In this document: piece by piece, positions 23,462 through 32,853 of the stretch
How the letters are laid out: each line of letters begins with the position of its first letter
How positions within the stretch are numbered: position 1 is the stretch's first letter
Source of the DNA: Symbiodinium natans
Taxonomy: Eukaryota > Sar > Dinophyceae > Suessiales > Symbiodiniaceae
NCBI GenBank assembly: GCA_905221605.1
Contig: CAJNDS010002455.1
Coordinates: 219,501-283,500 of the forward strand
Direction: 5' to 3'
Length of the DNA: 64,000 nt
The notes under the pieces: model-generated
What the model saw: only the letters and a program-made list of their open reading frames with translations
Told to the model about the DNA's origin: nothing
The model's database searches: none
Translations under genes and position numbers: made by a program

Positions 23462-23581
23462 AGGATGACATCCTACAACAAAACGGAGAAATGGGAAAAC
23501 AGAAAGTTTTTGGAGTCGTATGGCTGTCAAGTAAGTCGAATACAGGGGCCTTAGCAATTAGAATAGGGTTTTGGGGCCCAT
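23462..23581. repeat. dispersed repeat, copy 2 (deletion form of 8206-8710)
   Basis: Contains gacatcctacaacaaaac...caagtaagtcgaa joined directly to atacaggggccttag...gttttgggg. In the copy near 8.2-8.7 kb the same two segments are about 380 bp apart. Confidence 0.6.
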
Positions 23582-23740
23582 TACACGAAAAAAAACTGAA
23601 AATAAGGAACCCCTAAACTAGTTGGGGGTTCGACTTTTGGGGGCTCATGGGGCTTAGAGGATCTCTGGAAGTTTTTGAGCGCGGGGGCCGCGTCCCCGAA
23701 GTTCCTCAGCCCCAAGGCCTTTTTTGGTGTTAGCGTTTGC

Positions 23741-23858
23741 TTCCTAAACCCTAAACCCGAAACCCAAAACTCTAAACCCGAAACCCTAAACCCTAAACCC
23801 TAAACCCTAAACCCTAAACCCTAAACGCTAAAGCCTAAACCCTAAACCCTATACACCC
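23741..23858 (-). repeat. CCCTAAA tract
   Basis: About 16 units, mostly canonical. It faces the opposite orientation to the TTTAGGG tract at 23949-24007, about 90 bp away. Confidence 0.85.
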
Positions 23859-23948
23859 GGGAACCGGCGCAGGCAAGCCGAGAGTCCAGAAATAGCTCGG
23901 TGGTTTCTCGAGATCGGCCGTCTCTCGGCTGTCACCTTTGGGACGGGG

Positions 23949-24007
23949 CTATAGGGTTTAGGGTTTAGGGTTTAGGGTTTAGGGTTTAGGGTTTATAGGG
24001 TTTAGGG
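23949..24007 (+). repeat. TTTAGGG tract split by the retrotransposon
   Basis: Seven or eight TTTAGGG units that end in TAGGG exactly at the left edge of the LTR element. TAGGG recurs at the right edge (32854-32858), followed by a TTTAGGGGG-type tract. Confidence 0.85.
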
Positions 24008-24294
24008 TACGGGGGCAACCGAAAGGGAACAGGGAAAGAAACCAACCCTCAACAGTTGCCTAAATGGATTTCCCAGATCGAACCAGAAACAAGAACACCC
24101 ACCCCTACGGGGACAGGATAAGGGAGAAGGGACGGGACTACTCCAACCCGTTAAACCCAACCCCAGGCGTACGTACTTTTTCAACAAAAGCTGACGGCTC
24201 TTGGCCATCTTGAGCCAAACAAGATTTCCGGGTTCATTGACCCTTCCAACCCCCAACACTAACTTCTTTCTACAATACCAGTTGCAGCTCCGCA
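24008..24294 (-). repeat. 3' LTR
   Basis: Left copy on the plus strand, which is the 3' LTR of the minus-strand element. Equal in length to the right copy. The differences are one substitution near 24063 and a small change near 24105-24107. Confidence 0.9.
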
Positions 24295-24302
24295 CTCCCC
24301 CT
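24295..24302 (-). other. polypurine tract
   Basis: AGGGGGAG on the minus strand, directly next to the 3' LTR: the expected primer for plus-strand DNA synthesis. Confidence 0.75.
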
Positions 24303-24659
24303 AGGATTTCCTAGGACACATTGGAGGTGCAGATCTTTTGGCCAAAAACTGCCATTAAGGCAGCAGCCAGCTGCTTGAAATGCACAATATGGTTTTACGT
24401 CATCCAGGACGAAATTATAGCACATTGGCTAACCCACTAACCACAGAGAATCTTTTTCCACCATGATCCTCTTATCATTGAAGACTCTTCGGCCTTCTTT
24501 ACCACAAACCGTGGTCTTCGCTACGCGAAAAACTACTGACTTCTACTATCAGGGATTTCCATACCCTTAATAGTAACCACCACATTGTCAGCACATTGGC
24601 TGTTCCAGCGCGCCTGTCTCCAGAAAGAGAAAAACCATCCCTTCATCCATACCATCCAA

Positions 24660-25500
24660 TCACTTCTTTTTCCGATTGTTGGCAATTTTGAGGTGAAGTT
24701 GCAGCAGAATATACTCCAGGTCCGAAACTGTAAGAACAGGATCCTGCACGCACCTTTGAATTGAGGATACCAATCCTTCTCTCTTTGCGTCCTCAATCGC
24801 TTGGCAAGATTGACCCAGCTCCGCATTCACAGTGGTAGACGCTGGTGCATCCGCATCAGATGGACGATCCTTTTCCTCAGGACCTTGCACCATTACCACC
24901 TCTTCCTTCTTGGGACTTTGACTTTTCTCCTTCTTCTTTGTCTTTCCACCGACATTTGACTTTGCGCGCATTTTCGAGGCTTTTTCCACTGCAGAGACCA
25001 CCACATTGGATGATGATCCACCCTTCTCAATGATCGCCGGCATCTTCTTCGGCTTTGGAACCATGAGAGTGTAAGGATCTTCGATAGCTGCAGCTTTCCT
25101 CTTTTTTTTTACCTTTTTCATCTCCTCCTCAACGGCAACCTCCGTCTCCGAAGTCTCAACCACTTCTTTTTCTGCAGGAATATCCTTGCTGGACTCCCTT
25201 TCTAGGGACCTCTTTTTGCCTCTTTTGGAATCTTTCTCTTCTCCCAAATTGGCTCGCTCGTACCATATCCTCAGGTCATTGACCCATTCTTCCACCTCCG
25301 CGAGCGAAACATCATACGACTTCACTACTTCGTGAAGTTCCAGCACGGACAACATACCATTGGTCCACGAAACCCATTCTTGATCCATTTGGTCAGTATC
25401 TCCAGTGAACTTCAGGAGTTTGAACAATGGGTCCGCCTCTGCTCGAGCCAAATCTGGCTGGCCCTTGGACAGAATATCGCCTCCATCAACAGTTCCGTCA
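24660..25500 (-). CDS. Gag-like protein, C-terminal segment (third frame)
   Basis: The minus-strand frame reads DGTVDGGDILSKGQPDLARA, continues DPLFKLLKFTGDTDQMDQEW, then has a Lys/Glu-rich region with several basic clusters (KKVKKKRKAAA, KTKKKEKSQSPKKEE) and ends in NNRKKK. The basic clusters suggest nucleic-acid binding or nuclear import (inference). The only initiation codon at its ORF start is TTG (25451), but coding-like sequence extends upstream to about 25500 and meets the preceding frame there. It is best read as the continuation of the upstream Gag-like frame after a one-base slip near the A run at 25501-25504. Confidence 0.65.
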
Positions 25501-28500
25501 TTTTGGTATCATCGTCATAAACCATAAAATCCTCCTCACCATCATCGAACTGTTCAGGAGAGATCTCCTTTTCTCCACCATTTGCACCAGAACTTCTCCT
25601 TGGACCATCCCTTGGGGGCGTCCTTGGAGACCTTGGCCTCTGTTCATCCAGCGGAACACCATGCTCGAAGACACACCTGTCACCATAACGACACTTCCCA
25701 GACCGAGCAAACTGGATGCACCTCACACCAGTTGCATCATGCGAGAACGCACAATCCTTTCCAGCGAAACAGTCTCTCCCTGCCACATAGTATTTGCACC
25801 AATACGAATGTAGCACCACATCATCTTCTGAATGGATGAATTTGCAGTCTTCACCAAATTTGCAGCGATCTTTCCCCTTGCTGAACCAATAGCAGAAGCC
25901 TTTCTTCCTCTTCTCCAAGCGCTCTGCCTCGTACCGATCCATAGGGCGATTCTGCTCTACATGAACATTGCCATGTACCTGGGAACTGCTCCCTTCACCC
26001 AAAGTGCTATCAGTATTTGATGCTTGGAGTACAGCTGGAAAACCTGGCCTTGGTCCTACCACCTTCATGATTGGTTTTCCGCCAGCTCCTGAGCCATGCT
26101 GAGACGATCCAAAAACATTGAACATCTTCGTGAAGGCCTTTCTAGTGCCAATCTTCTGCACCCTTTTGATTGGACGTTTCATTGCTCCAACCTTGCATCC
26201 AGATGCGTTCAAACGACACAACCTCCTATACCCAGCTCTATATCCCTTCTTCCAAAGAGCCATAAGAATTTTAGAGGCAGTAACATTCTCCACCTCTACC
26301 TTTTCCAACGGTCCCTCACTTCCCGGAACAAACCCATCCATATCTGAAGACCTTTCCATCTTTTTTGACACCACTTCGTCAAGGTAGTCTTCCGAGATCC
26401 AGGGTAAGTTCCTCTTAGAGGAAGGATTGTCATCATTGTTTGGTCCTTCACCAGGATACCCTTTTGTGCTGTCAAAGATCTTACCAGTAGTGCGGTCCTG
26501 CATAGAGAAATTAGACGCCACGCGGGAGTACACTGACCACAAGAAAATCCTTGTGTCCGCCAGTCTTGATGACCCACTGGATGTCTCCTCTTCCGGAGAA
26601 ACTTCTGGCGCTTTGCCATCCCTTCCAGTGTCACCAATTGTCTCACCTCCAGCATCTTCAATGGGGATAAGGGATTCATTGGTCCCTTGATCAAGTACCG
26701 CATCCTCCGGTCCAAGAACTTCCAGCACCGCTGTCGAAGGATCCACTTCTTCATCAGCATCGTCGTCCATCCTTCTCCAGAGAACCTCCAATTGATCTGC
26801 ACAAGTCGCCGCCTGAAGGAACTCCATCAACCGGGCCCTCCCGCGCTGCCAGAGAAATTCCGAAACCATCACTGACCCTTGGGCTCCGAGGGTAAGGAAC
26901 GGATGAACCAATTTGGCTACCCTCGCCATAAGTTCAATGTGAACTTCCATGCCTGGACTGCGACTCCAATCATAGGCAATTGCCTCCATAGCAGTTCCAA
27001 ACTTGTCAGTATTTTTGAATTCCCCTTCCAGACCAGGAGATAACAATGCACCCATCACCGAAAGAGGATAATTTCCCACCGCCGGCAAGCACGGATTGTC
27101 ATGGAACGAATGATGCAAATCACCATAGTATCCTTGATCTCTCCTTTGAAAAAGGAGTGCTCCAGTCCCTAGCTGGGCATTCATTTCATCCACTTGAACC
27201 ATTTCAGCACATATCCTCTGTGCCATGTACGCCATTGCTGGCCAGACGGAACGATCGGTAAGACCGCGACGCATAACCCAATCAGTTGTTGGCGACTGAA
27301 TCAGCGTCCTTGGATCATACACCATAACCACCATCGCACCATCACCCATTGACTGATCAGCATCGTCCTCCAGTGCCAGGTTCTCATCCTGTTCGCTTGC
27401 ACCCTCGGATGACATGCTAATAACCAAATTTCGATCCATCTTATTGGACCCTTTTTGGCAGTCTCTTTGCCCCACCGGCAACTTGCCAACTGCAACCTTC
27501 CAATAAATCCGAGTCAGAAGACCTTTAACCAGCAATTGCTGAGGGTCCTTCTTCACCGGACAAACATCCAATATCTTCGCACCATCACCACGGAGTTCAT
27601 TGCTCCCACCTTCTCCTTCTTTTTGGTCAGTCTCCTCGCCAGAAATTTGCACTGCTCCTTCCAGCGCCGTCTCCTGTCCAGCCACTTCTTGCCCAGGAAG
27701 AACTTGAGCGCTTTCAGATACATTCACCTGTCCAGCAACACCTTGCCCAGGTAAAACCTCATCCGTGGAGCCCACCGCCAGCGAACCAACCATAACTGAG
27801 CCATCCCTTGCTCTTTTTTGAGACTGTTCAGTTCGACGAGAAGGTTGTGGTAGCGAAAAAACTTGTGAAGTCACTTCTTGGCGGGTCTCCCCCCGCGACG
27901 CTTTGTCGCGCCCTTCGCCAAGGTGAACCGATTTTTTCTGCCCGTCATTGGGGCCTGAAGAACCACCCAGCGGAACATTGCCACGAATCGCAGTTCTCTG
28001 TGAATCCCTTTCTTGCAAAAAGATTTCCCTCATGCGTTGCGCGGCATTGGTCTCCTCCTCGCTTGAATCGCTTGAGGAAGCGGCATAAGAGACCAAAGCC
28101 TCCGCCTGTTCATCATCATCCACCACATCTGCCCACGCTCTGCTGAACCGATACGACAACCCACCACGAGGCTTCAGTTCCAGTGGCTTTGGCTTTTCCA
28201 CCACTTCCGCCGGTTGCACTCGTCGTTGTGAACGAGAGCGTGGCACCTGTCGCACCTGTTTTTTATCCAGCAAGGGCCTTCCCCTTCTCACAGGGTTTGA
28301 TCTTGACCGATACTTTTTTGTTGGCGGGTTCACCGGCGGCATTCCAACCCCCACCAACTGCAGCTTCTGTACGCACAGCGGAGACCTCTGCGCAAGCGTC
28401 CAAGCATCACGGTACCTGACCTTATCAAAAAGCTCCCGATAGGAGCCTCTCGGCATGGTTTTTGCACCGGAGCCTTCAGCTTCACGCACCTGAGTGAGGG

Positions 28501-29386
28501 TTCGCGCCGCCTCTCTTCCAGTTCCTTTGCTCCCAGAAGATTGTTGTACCCGTACAGATGCATCGGAAGGAACTGCTTTTTCCGGTCCTCCCGGACGATA
28601 TCGGACACCACCAACCAATTGCAGAATTTTGCATGCTGTCACTTTGTTGATCCCTTTGTCAACCAAATCTTCCACAAAGATGAACTCTTGCAAGTCCGAC
28701 ACATTGGTCACACCAAGTGTAATCATCACCTCACTTACATGAGGGGTATACACCCAAAGGTGTTCGTTGCGAGCCATCCAATTTTCAATTGGCTCCTCCG
28801 GATTTTGAAGCCGAGTACCAGTGGATTCAGCCACCGAATTCTTTTGTTCATCAGCTTCTGCTTCATCCAGAATACCTTTTTCACCTTCTTTTTGTGACAC
28901 ATTGGTCATTTGCAGCGCTTTTGGTGCTGAGGATGATGACGATTCAACTCCTCCACTCGCAGGTGGCTGAAAAGTGCTCCTGTCCGAAATCTCCCACCCT
29001 CTCTCTTTTTCAAACCGGACCTGATTGGCCACATGTACCAAGTGTTTCAGGTGCGCCAGCCGCTCATCTGACATCTCGTCGTGAGAGTACTTGCAGAAAT
29101 TTAACCCTTTCCGGCACCGTCCTCTGATGTAATAATCGAAACAGCACTGGTGGAACCCCGCGTCCCTTAGTGCCTTCCTGGAAGCATTGTCCCAAGATTT
29201 GCCGGGCTCCCAAGTCCCTTCCAATGCTATGTCATCGTTGTGAAGATACCTGCATGTAGTCCCATATTTACAACCACCTTGATTGTAATACAGAATAATA
29301 CAGACACAGACGACCTTTTGGCTCACCCGACGTAGGTTCACCCTTTGATGCACCTTTGCCAAAATTGTACTTGGCCCGGAAGGCAA
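25412..29386 (-). CDS. Gag-like protein, central segment with CCCH zinc fingers
   Basis: A 1324-codon minus-strand frame. Two CCCH fingers lie near its N-terminus (GGCKYGTTCRYLH, and CCFDYYIRGRCRKGLNFCKY followed by SH). Three more lie near its C-terminus (CYWFSKGKDRCKFGEDCKFI followed by H, CKYYVAGRDCFAGKDCAFSH, and CIQFARSGKCRYGDRCVFEH). Between them is a long, mostly polar region with one more ordered part (MRRGLTDRSVWPAMAYMAQR). CCCH fingers bind single-stranded RNA in known families, so a genome-RNA packaging role is likely in place of the CCHC knuckle usual in Gag. The first finger is disrupted by a 10-bp tandem duplication, which sets the frame. Confidence 0.75.
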   Translation of the reverse strand: MPSGPSTILAKVHQRVNLRRVSQKVVCVCIILYYNQGGCKYGTTCRYLHNDDIALEGTWEPGKSWDNASRKALRDAGFHQCCFDYYIRGRCRKGLNFCKYSHDEMSDERLAHLKHLVHVANQVRFEKERGWEISDRSTFQPPASGGVESSSSSAPKALQMTNVSQKEGEKGILDEAEADEQKNSVAESTGTRLQNPEEPIENWMARNEHLWVYTPHVSEVMITLGVTNVSDLQEFIFVEDLVDKGINKVTACKILQLVGGVRYRPGGPEKAVPSDASVRVQQSSGSKGTGREAARTLTQVREAEGSGAKTMPRGSYRELFDKVRYRDAWTLAQRSPLCVQKLQLVGVGMPPVNPPTKKYRSRSNPVRRGRPLLDKKQVRQVPRSRSQRRVQPAEVVEKPKPLELKPRGGLSYRFSRAWADVVDDDEQAEALVSYAASSSDSSEEETNAAQRMREIFLQERDSQRTAIRGNVPLGGSSGPNDGQKKSVHLGEGRDKASRGETRQEVTSQVFSLPQPSRRTEQSQKRARDGSVMVGSLAVGSTDEVLPGQGVAGQVNVSESAQVLPGQEVAGQETALEGAVQISGEETDQKEGEGGSNELRGDGAKILDVCPVKKDPQQLLVKGLLTRIYWKVAVGKLPVGQRDCQKGSNKMDRNLVISMSSEGASEQDENLALEDDADQSMGDGAMVVMVYDPRTLIQSPTTDWVMRRGLTDRSVWPAMAYMAQRICAEMVQVDEMNAQLGTGALLFQRRDQGYYGDLHHSFHDNPCLPAVGNYPLSVMGALLSPGLEGEFKNTDKFGTAMEAIAYDWSRSPGMEVHIELMARVAKLVHPFLTLGAQGSVMVSEFLWQRGRARLMEFLQAATCADQLEVLWRRMDDDADEEVDPSTAVLEVLGPEDAVLDQGTNESLIPIEDAGGETIGDTGRDGKAPEVSPEEETSSGSSRLADTRIFLWSVYSRVASNFSMQDRTTGKIFDSTKGYPGEGPNNDDNPSSKRNLPWISEDYLDEVVSKKMERSSDMDGFVPGSEGPLEKVEVENVTASKILMALWKKGYRAGYRRLCRLNASGCKVGAMKRPIKRVQKIGTRKAFTKMFNVFGSSQHGSGAGGKPIMKVVGPRPGFPAVLQASNTDSTLGEGSSSQVHGNVHVEQNRPMDRYEAERLEKRKKGFCYWFSKGKDRCKFGEDCKFIHSEDDVVLHSYWCKYYVAGRDCFAGKDCAFSHDATGVRCIQFARSGKCRYGDRCVFEHGVPLDEQRPRSPRTPPRDGPRRSSGANGGEKEISPEQFDDGEEDFMVYDDDTKMTELLMEAIFCPRASQIWLEQRRTHCSNS

Positions 29387-32300
29387 AAATCCTCCCGCTC
29401 CTGCTGTGCCTCATCCACTGTACCTTCCTCTGTGGGAGGGTCACCGATGTTCCCATCCTCATCTCCAGCTTCTTGGCTGTTCTTTGGCTCAGTTGATCCT
29501 CCTTCTGGCCAACCTTCACCATAACGACGATGCTCATAGGGACACCCATCACCATTGCGACACCTTCCCTTATTGAAGAACTTGCACAGCTTGCTGTATC
29601 CAGGTGACACAGTCTGTGGAGTCATGTAAGCCTTTTTGTACTGGTCAGGATCCATGTAGGCTTCCATTGGCTTGTTCTCCCTTTTGCTCATGGATTGCAC
29701 TGCACCATCAAGCTCCTGCAAAAATAGCTTGGTGTCCAACCAAAGCGCGTTCCAAAACTCATCTTCCCCTTGATTCAGCACCGTTGCCACCGCTTCACCC
29801 ACAACTGGTCGAGTAAATCTCCTTTTTCTGCATGCCAGTTCGAAAAGCGCGTTGTGGTACTGTTTTCGGGAAAAAGTGGTTAACTTTCCCAAGCCTGTGC
29901 TTTCTGTACCATCAGGCTTCCAACCATCATTTTGCAAGATGCCATACGCGCGCCGAGCTTCCGCATTGAGGAATGCATGATCTGCAACACACTCCTGTAG
30001 CTCTTCCATTGGGCGACCCAACAGCATCCCAGTGATTTTTCCAACATAGGCCTCATCTTCGTTTCCATTCTCAAGAAGAGCTTTATAGATCTTTTCTCCA
30101 TAAAGTTGCCTTTCCTCTCGTTCTTCTGAGGATAACTCCTGTACCACAAGCCCTTCATCGGATTGCTCTTCCTCCTGTTTCCAGTCCCATTGACTGTTGG
30201 AATCTTGGTACCATTGACCAGCATACCATGAATCTGTCCACCACGTACTCCAGCCGCTGGGTTTCCATTTACGCAGCGTCGAAGAAGAGTCCTCCTCGTC
30301 CTCTTCCAAAACCAGAAAGGTGTCCAAGATTATGGTACCATCATCTTCCACTCGTTTCACTGTTCCATTGACAGTATCACCAAATTTGAACTGATATGTG
30401 TTGTTCCCTTCTGCAGGAACCAATACATTCACATCACCATGGTCCAAAAAGGCTCCATACCCATTGATGCAGCGCACTAGACCCATGATCTCATCTCCCT
30501 CTTGATAGCAATGTTCCCCAGGTGATTCCAAGGCTCCTGCTCGGGGCACTTTCTTTGCATGCTCTTCAGAAACCATCTCTGTATCATCGGCTCCTGGCGC
30601 ATCCTTTGTCTTCACCTTTGGGTCACACTGCTCGTCCTGCTCCACGAGTCCCACAGGCTCATCTCCTTTGTGCTCCTGGATTTCAGGACCTCCCTTTTTT
30701 TCTGCCAAAGGCTTTGCCTCATCTGCTGCAGTTCGCTCGGTGTCGACTTCCGGCGAGCTTCCAGACGGCAATACTTCTCCCTTCATGGGAGTGGACCCAT
30801 CATTGGAGTCTTTTGTGACGCCTTCTGCAGCAGGCAAATTTCCTTCCACTGCAGGGCCATTGAATTGCTCATCCACGGCAGGTACATTTTCTTCCACCGC
30901 AGGCTCCTTTGGTTCCATGGTTTCCAAAGGGGAATTGTCACCATCATTGACCACAGCTGCCTCATCGGCTCCGGTGTAGCCCTTGCCATTTCGTTCCTCG
31001 CAGCTAACTTCAGGTTGCACCAGTGCGTCCACCTGTGAACCTCCATCATCAGCTGCTGCGGAGACCTGCGCCCCATTGTTGCAGTCGCCCGTGGAACGTG
31101 ACACCATATGCACCTCAACCCGTGCTTCTTCCGCACTCCAGGTACTATCTGGCGCATTGACCCGCGCATCATTGGCGCTCCAGGCCTCATCTTTCAGATC
31201 TTCCGTGTCTCCAGCTATTCCAGAAGCTTCTTTTTCCCCTTGAATGGCAGGATTCTTGGCACCAAACGAAGAGACCTCCTCAGTCGTAACACACAACTTT
31301 TTCCCTCCGTCTTCCAAATCTCCAGGACCACCTTCCTGAACGACAGGTACCACATCCACCACTTGCTCTTCTGCAGCCGACACAGTTCCGATCTCCACAT
31401 TGGGCATTTTTTCTTCTGGACCCACCGATTCCACCGCTGCCACACCCTCAGAAAGCGCTTCCATTTCTTCCCGATCCAGATGTTGAGCTCCAGCGATGTC
31501 TGCTCGGTTTCCAGGAATCCCCTCCCCATCAGGAGAACCCGAGGTCGGGGCGTCACCACCAGCCCCAGGACCGCAATCCCTGAAAGTAGAGGAAAAATCT
31601 TTTTCACCTACACTATTTACACTACCCTGGAATGCCCTCGTAGACTCAGGCGTCGGAGTAGAGGATGAAGAACCCAGTGCAGCCTCCATTTCCAGCTCAT
31701 TGCCCGAAGGAGACCCAACCACCTCGTCACTCTTCATCTTTTCACCTACAACCGGCAACGTCCACTTGCTTTCCTGCGTATCCAGGCAGTAGTAATATTG
31801 TCTCCCATCTTCATGAAGGTGCCATTCCCACGTTGTCCCATCGCACGCTTTGATCAGATGCTCATCTTTCCGAAAACCATCCCTTTCAGAGACTTGACGC
31901 ATCTCATCCTCTTCTTCTGACAACTGTCGCAACCTTTCAGCCTCCATCTGTAAGATCTCCTCCTCCCCCATGGCGTATTCAGCAGCTGGTGCAGCTTCAA
32001 AGCTGTCCGCACCCTTCTGTTCGTAACCGCTTCCACCACCTTGGGAACTCGAAGAGGGATCCCCTTTAATCTTGTTCAGAGGCCTCCTGGCCGCTTGCAG
32101 CACTTCTCCAATCAGATCGGTCTGAGACCCTTGGTCTACCATTCGGCCCGAAGTCGAAGTCGACGGCTGATACCCATGTTTTTGCAACACTCGTAAAACA
32201 GTCACCTCCATTTCACGATCTATACCACCAGTCACGTCCCAGTTCCTTTTTTCACCAGGCTTTGGCGATACAGAGACAGCACGTCCTTCAGCTTCAGCAT

Positions 32301-32499
32301 TGCTAACCATATCCACATTGGGATTCATACCCACATTGGGGTTTTCCGCAACCAAGGCTTCTTCCAGATGTTCTTCAGCACCGGGAATCACCTCTTCCAG
32401 CACCGCTCTTTCACCCAGAGACTCAGCTGCACCATTTCCAGCTCCACCATTCTGTCCACCATCCGAGGAAGGTTGGAGCCATCGCTTGGGAGAAGGCAT
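29338..32499 (-). CDS. Gag-like protein, N-terminal segment: WW, S1-like and CCCH domains
   Basis: A 1053-codon minus-strand frame beginning MPSPKRWLQPSSDGGQN, 48 bases inside the primer site. Near residue 230 is a WW domain (TWEWHLHEDGRQYYYCLDTQ, ESKWTLP: two Trp, a YYY core and a terminal Pro). Near residues 670-735 is an S1/OB-fold-like segment (GDEIMGLVRCINGYGAFLDH, FGDTVNGTVKRVEDDGTIIL). Near residues 985-1010 is a CCCH finger (CKFFNKGRCRNGDGCPYEH). The C-terminal 15 residues leave the expected reading because of an extra base in a T run (29385-29389, plus-strand A run), after which the coding-like reading continues in another frame. WW plus S1 plus CCCH is an unusual combination for a retroelement Gag. 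Confidence 0.75.
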   Translation of the reverse strand: MPSPKRWLQPSSDGGQNGGAGNGAAESLGERAVLEEVIPGAEEHLEEALVAENPNVGMNPNVDMVSNAEAEGRAVSVSPKPGEKRNWDVTGGIDREMEVTVLRVLQKHGYQPSTSTSGRMVDQGSQTDLIGEVLQAARRPLNKIKGDPSSSSQGGGSGYEQKGADSFEAAPAAEYAMGEEEILQMEAERLRQLSEEEDEMRQVSERDGFRKDEHLIKACDGTTWEWHLHEDGRQYYYCLDTQESKWTLPVVGEKMKSDEVVGSPSGNELEMEAALGSSSSTPTPESTRAFQGSVNSVGEKDFSSTFRDCGPGAGGDAPTSGSPDGEGIPGNRADIAGAQHLDREEMEALSEGVAAVESVGPEEKMPNVEIGTVSAAEEQVVDVVPVVQEGGPGDLEDGGKKLCVTTEEVSSFGAKNPAIQGEKEASGIAGDTEDLKDEAWSANDARVNAPDSTWSAEEARVEVHMVSRSTGDCNNGAQVSAAADDGGSQVDALVQPEVSCEERNGKGYTGADEAAVVNDGDNSPLETMEPKEPAVEENVPAVDEQFNGPAVEGNLPAAEGVTKDSNDGSTPMKGEVLPSGSSPEVDTERTAADEAKPLAEKKGGPEIQEHKGDEPVGLVEQDEQCDPKVKTKDAPGADDTEMVSEEHAKKVPRAGALESPGEHCYQEGDEIMGLVRCINGYGAFLDHGDVNVLVPAEGNNTYQFKFGDTVNGTVKRVEDDGTIILDTFLVLEEDEEDSSSTLRKWKPSGWSTWWTDSWYAGQWYQDSNSQWDWKQEEEQSDEGLVVQELSSEEREERQLYGEKIYKALLENGNEDEAYVGKITGMLLGRPMEELQECVADHAFLNAEARRAYGILQNDGWKPDGTESTGLGKLTTFSRKQYHNALFELACRKRRFTRPVVGEAVATVLNQGEDEFWNALWLDTKLFLQELDGAVQSMSKRENKPMEAYMDPDQYKKAYMTPQTVSPGYSKLCKFFNKGRCRNGDGCPYEHRRYGEGWPEGGSTEPKNSQEAGDEDGNIGDPPTEEGTVDEAQQEREDFCLPGQVQFWQRCIKG

Positions 32500-32546
32500 T
32501 GCTTCTTGATCCCAAAGATCTTAAGACAACACTCAGCCGCAGGGAA

Positions 32547-32566
32547 CCTAATTTGGGCTCATAACC
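32547..32566 (-). other. primer binding site, half-tRNA-Met type
   Basis: On the minus strand the 20 bases following the 5' LTR are GGTTATGAGCCCAAATTAGG. Their complement contains GGGCTCATAACC, the anticodon stem-loop of a methionine tRNA (CTCATAA loop with CAT anticodon). Drosophila copia is primed by a 5' half of initiator tRNA-Met cleaved in the anticodon arm, which gives a PBS of the same form. Confidence 0.8.
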
Positions 32567-32853
32567 TACGGGGGCAACCGAAAGGGAACAGGGAAAGAAA
32601 CCAACCCTCAACAGTTGCCTATATGGATTTCCCAGATCGAACCAGAAACAAGAACACCCACCCTAACGGGGACAGGATAAGGGAGAAGGGACGGGACTAC
32701 TCCAACCCGTTAAACCCAACCCCAGGCGTACGTACTTTTTCAACAAAAGCTGACGGCTCTTGGCCATCTTGAGCCAAACAAGATTTCCGGGTTCATTGAC
32801 CCTTCCAACCCCCAACACTAACTTCTTTCTACAATACCAGTTGCAGCTCCGCA
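32567..32853 (-). repeat. 5' LTR
   Basis: Right copy on the plus strand. It starts TGCGGAGCTGCAACTGG on the minus strand and ends CCCCCGTA, immediately before the primer binding site. Confidence 0.9.

Larger units (their letters stand above)
24008..32853 (-). mobile_element. non-autonomous Ty1/copia-like LTR retrotransposon, 8.85 kb
   Basis: Two 287-bp direct repeats (24008-24294 and 32567-32853) differ at only about three positions, so insertion is recent. Read on the minus strand, the 5' LTR is followed at once by a primer site complementary to a tRNA-Met anticodon arm, and the 3' LTR is preceded by the purine tract AGGGGGAG. TAGGG flanks both ends, consistent with a 5-bp target duplication in TTTAGGG DNA. 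The LTRs start TG but end TA rather than CA. The internal 8.3 kb encodes a long Gag-like protein in three frames. I find no DTG/DSG protease, HHCC/DDE integrase or YVDD-type reverse transcriptase motif, so the element probably depends on a partner for enzymes. Confidence 0.85.
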
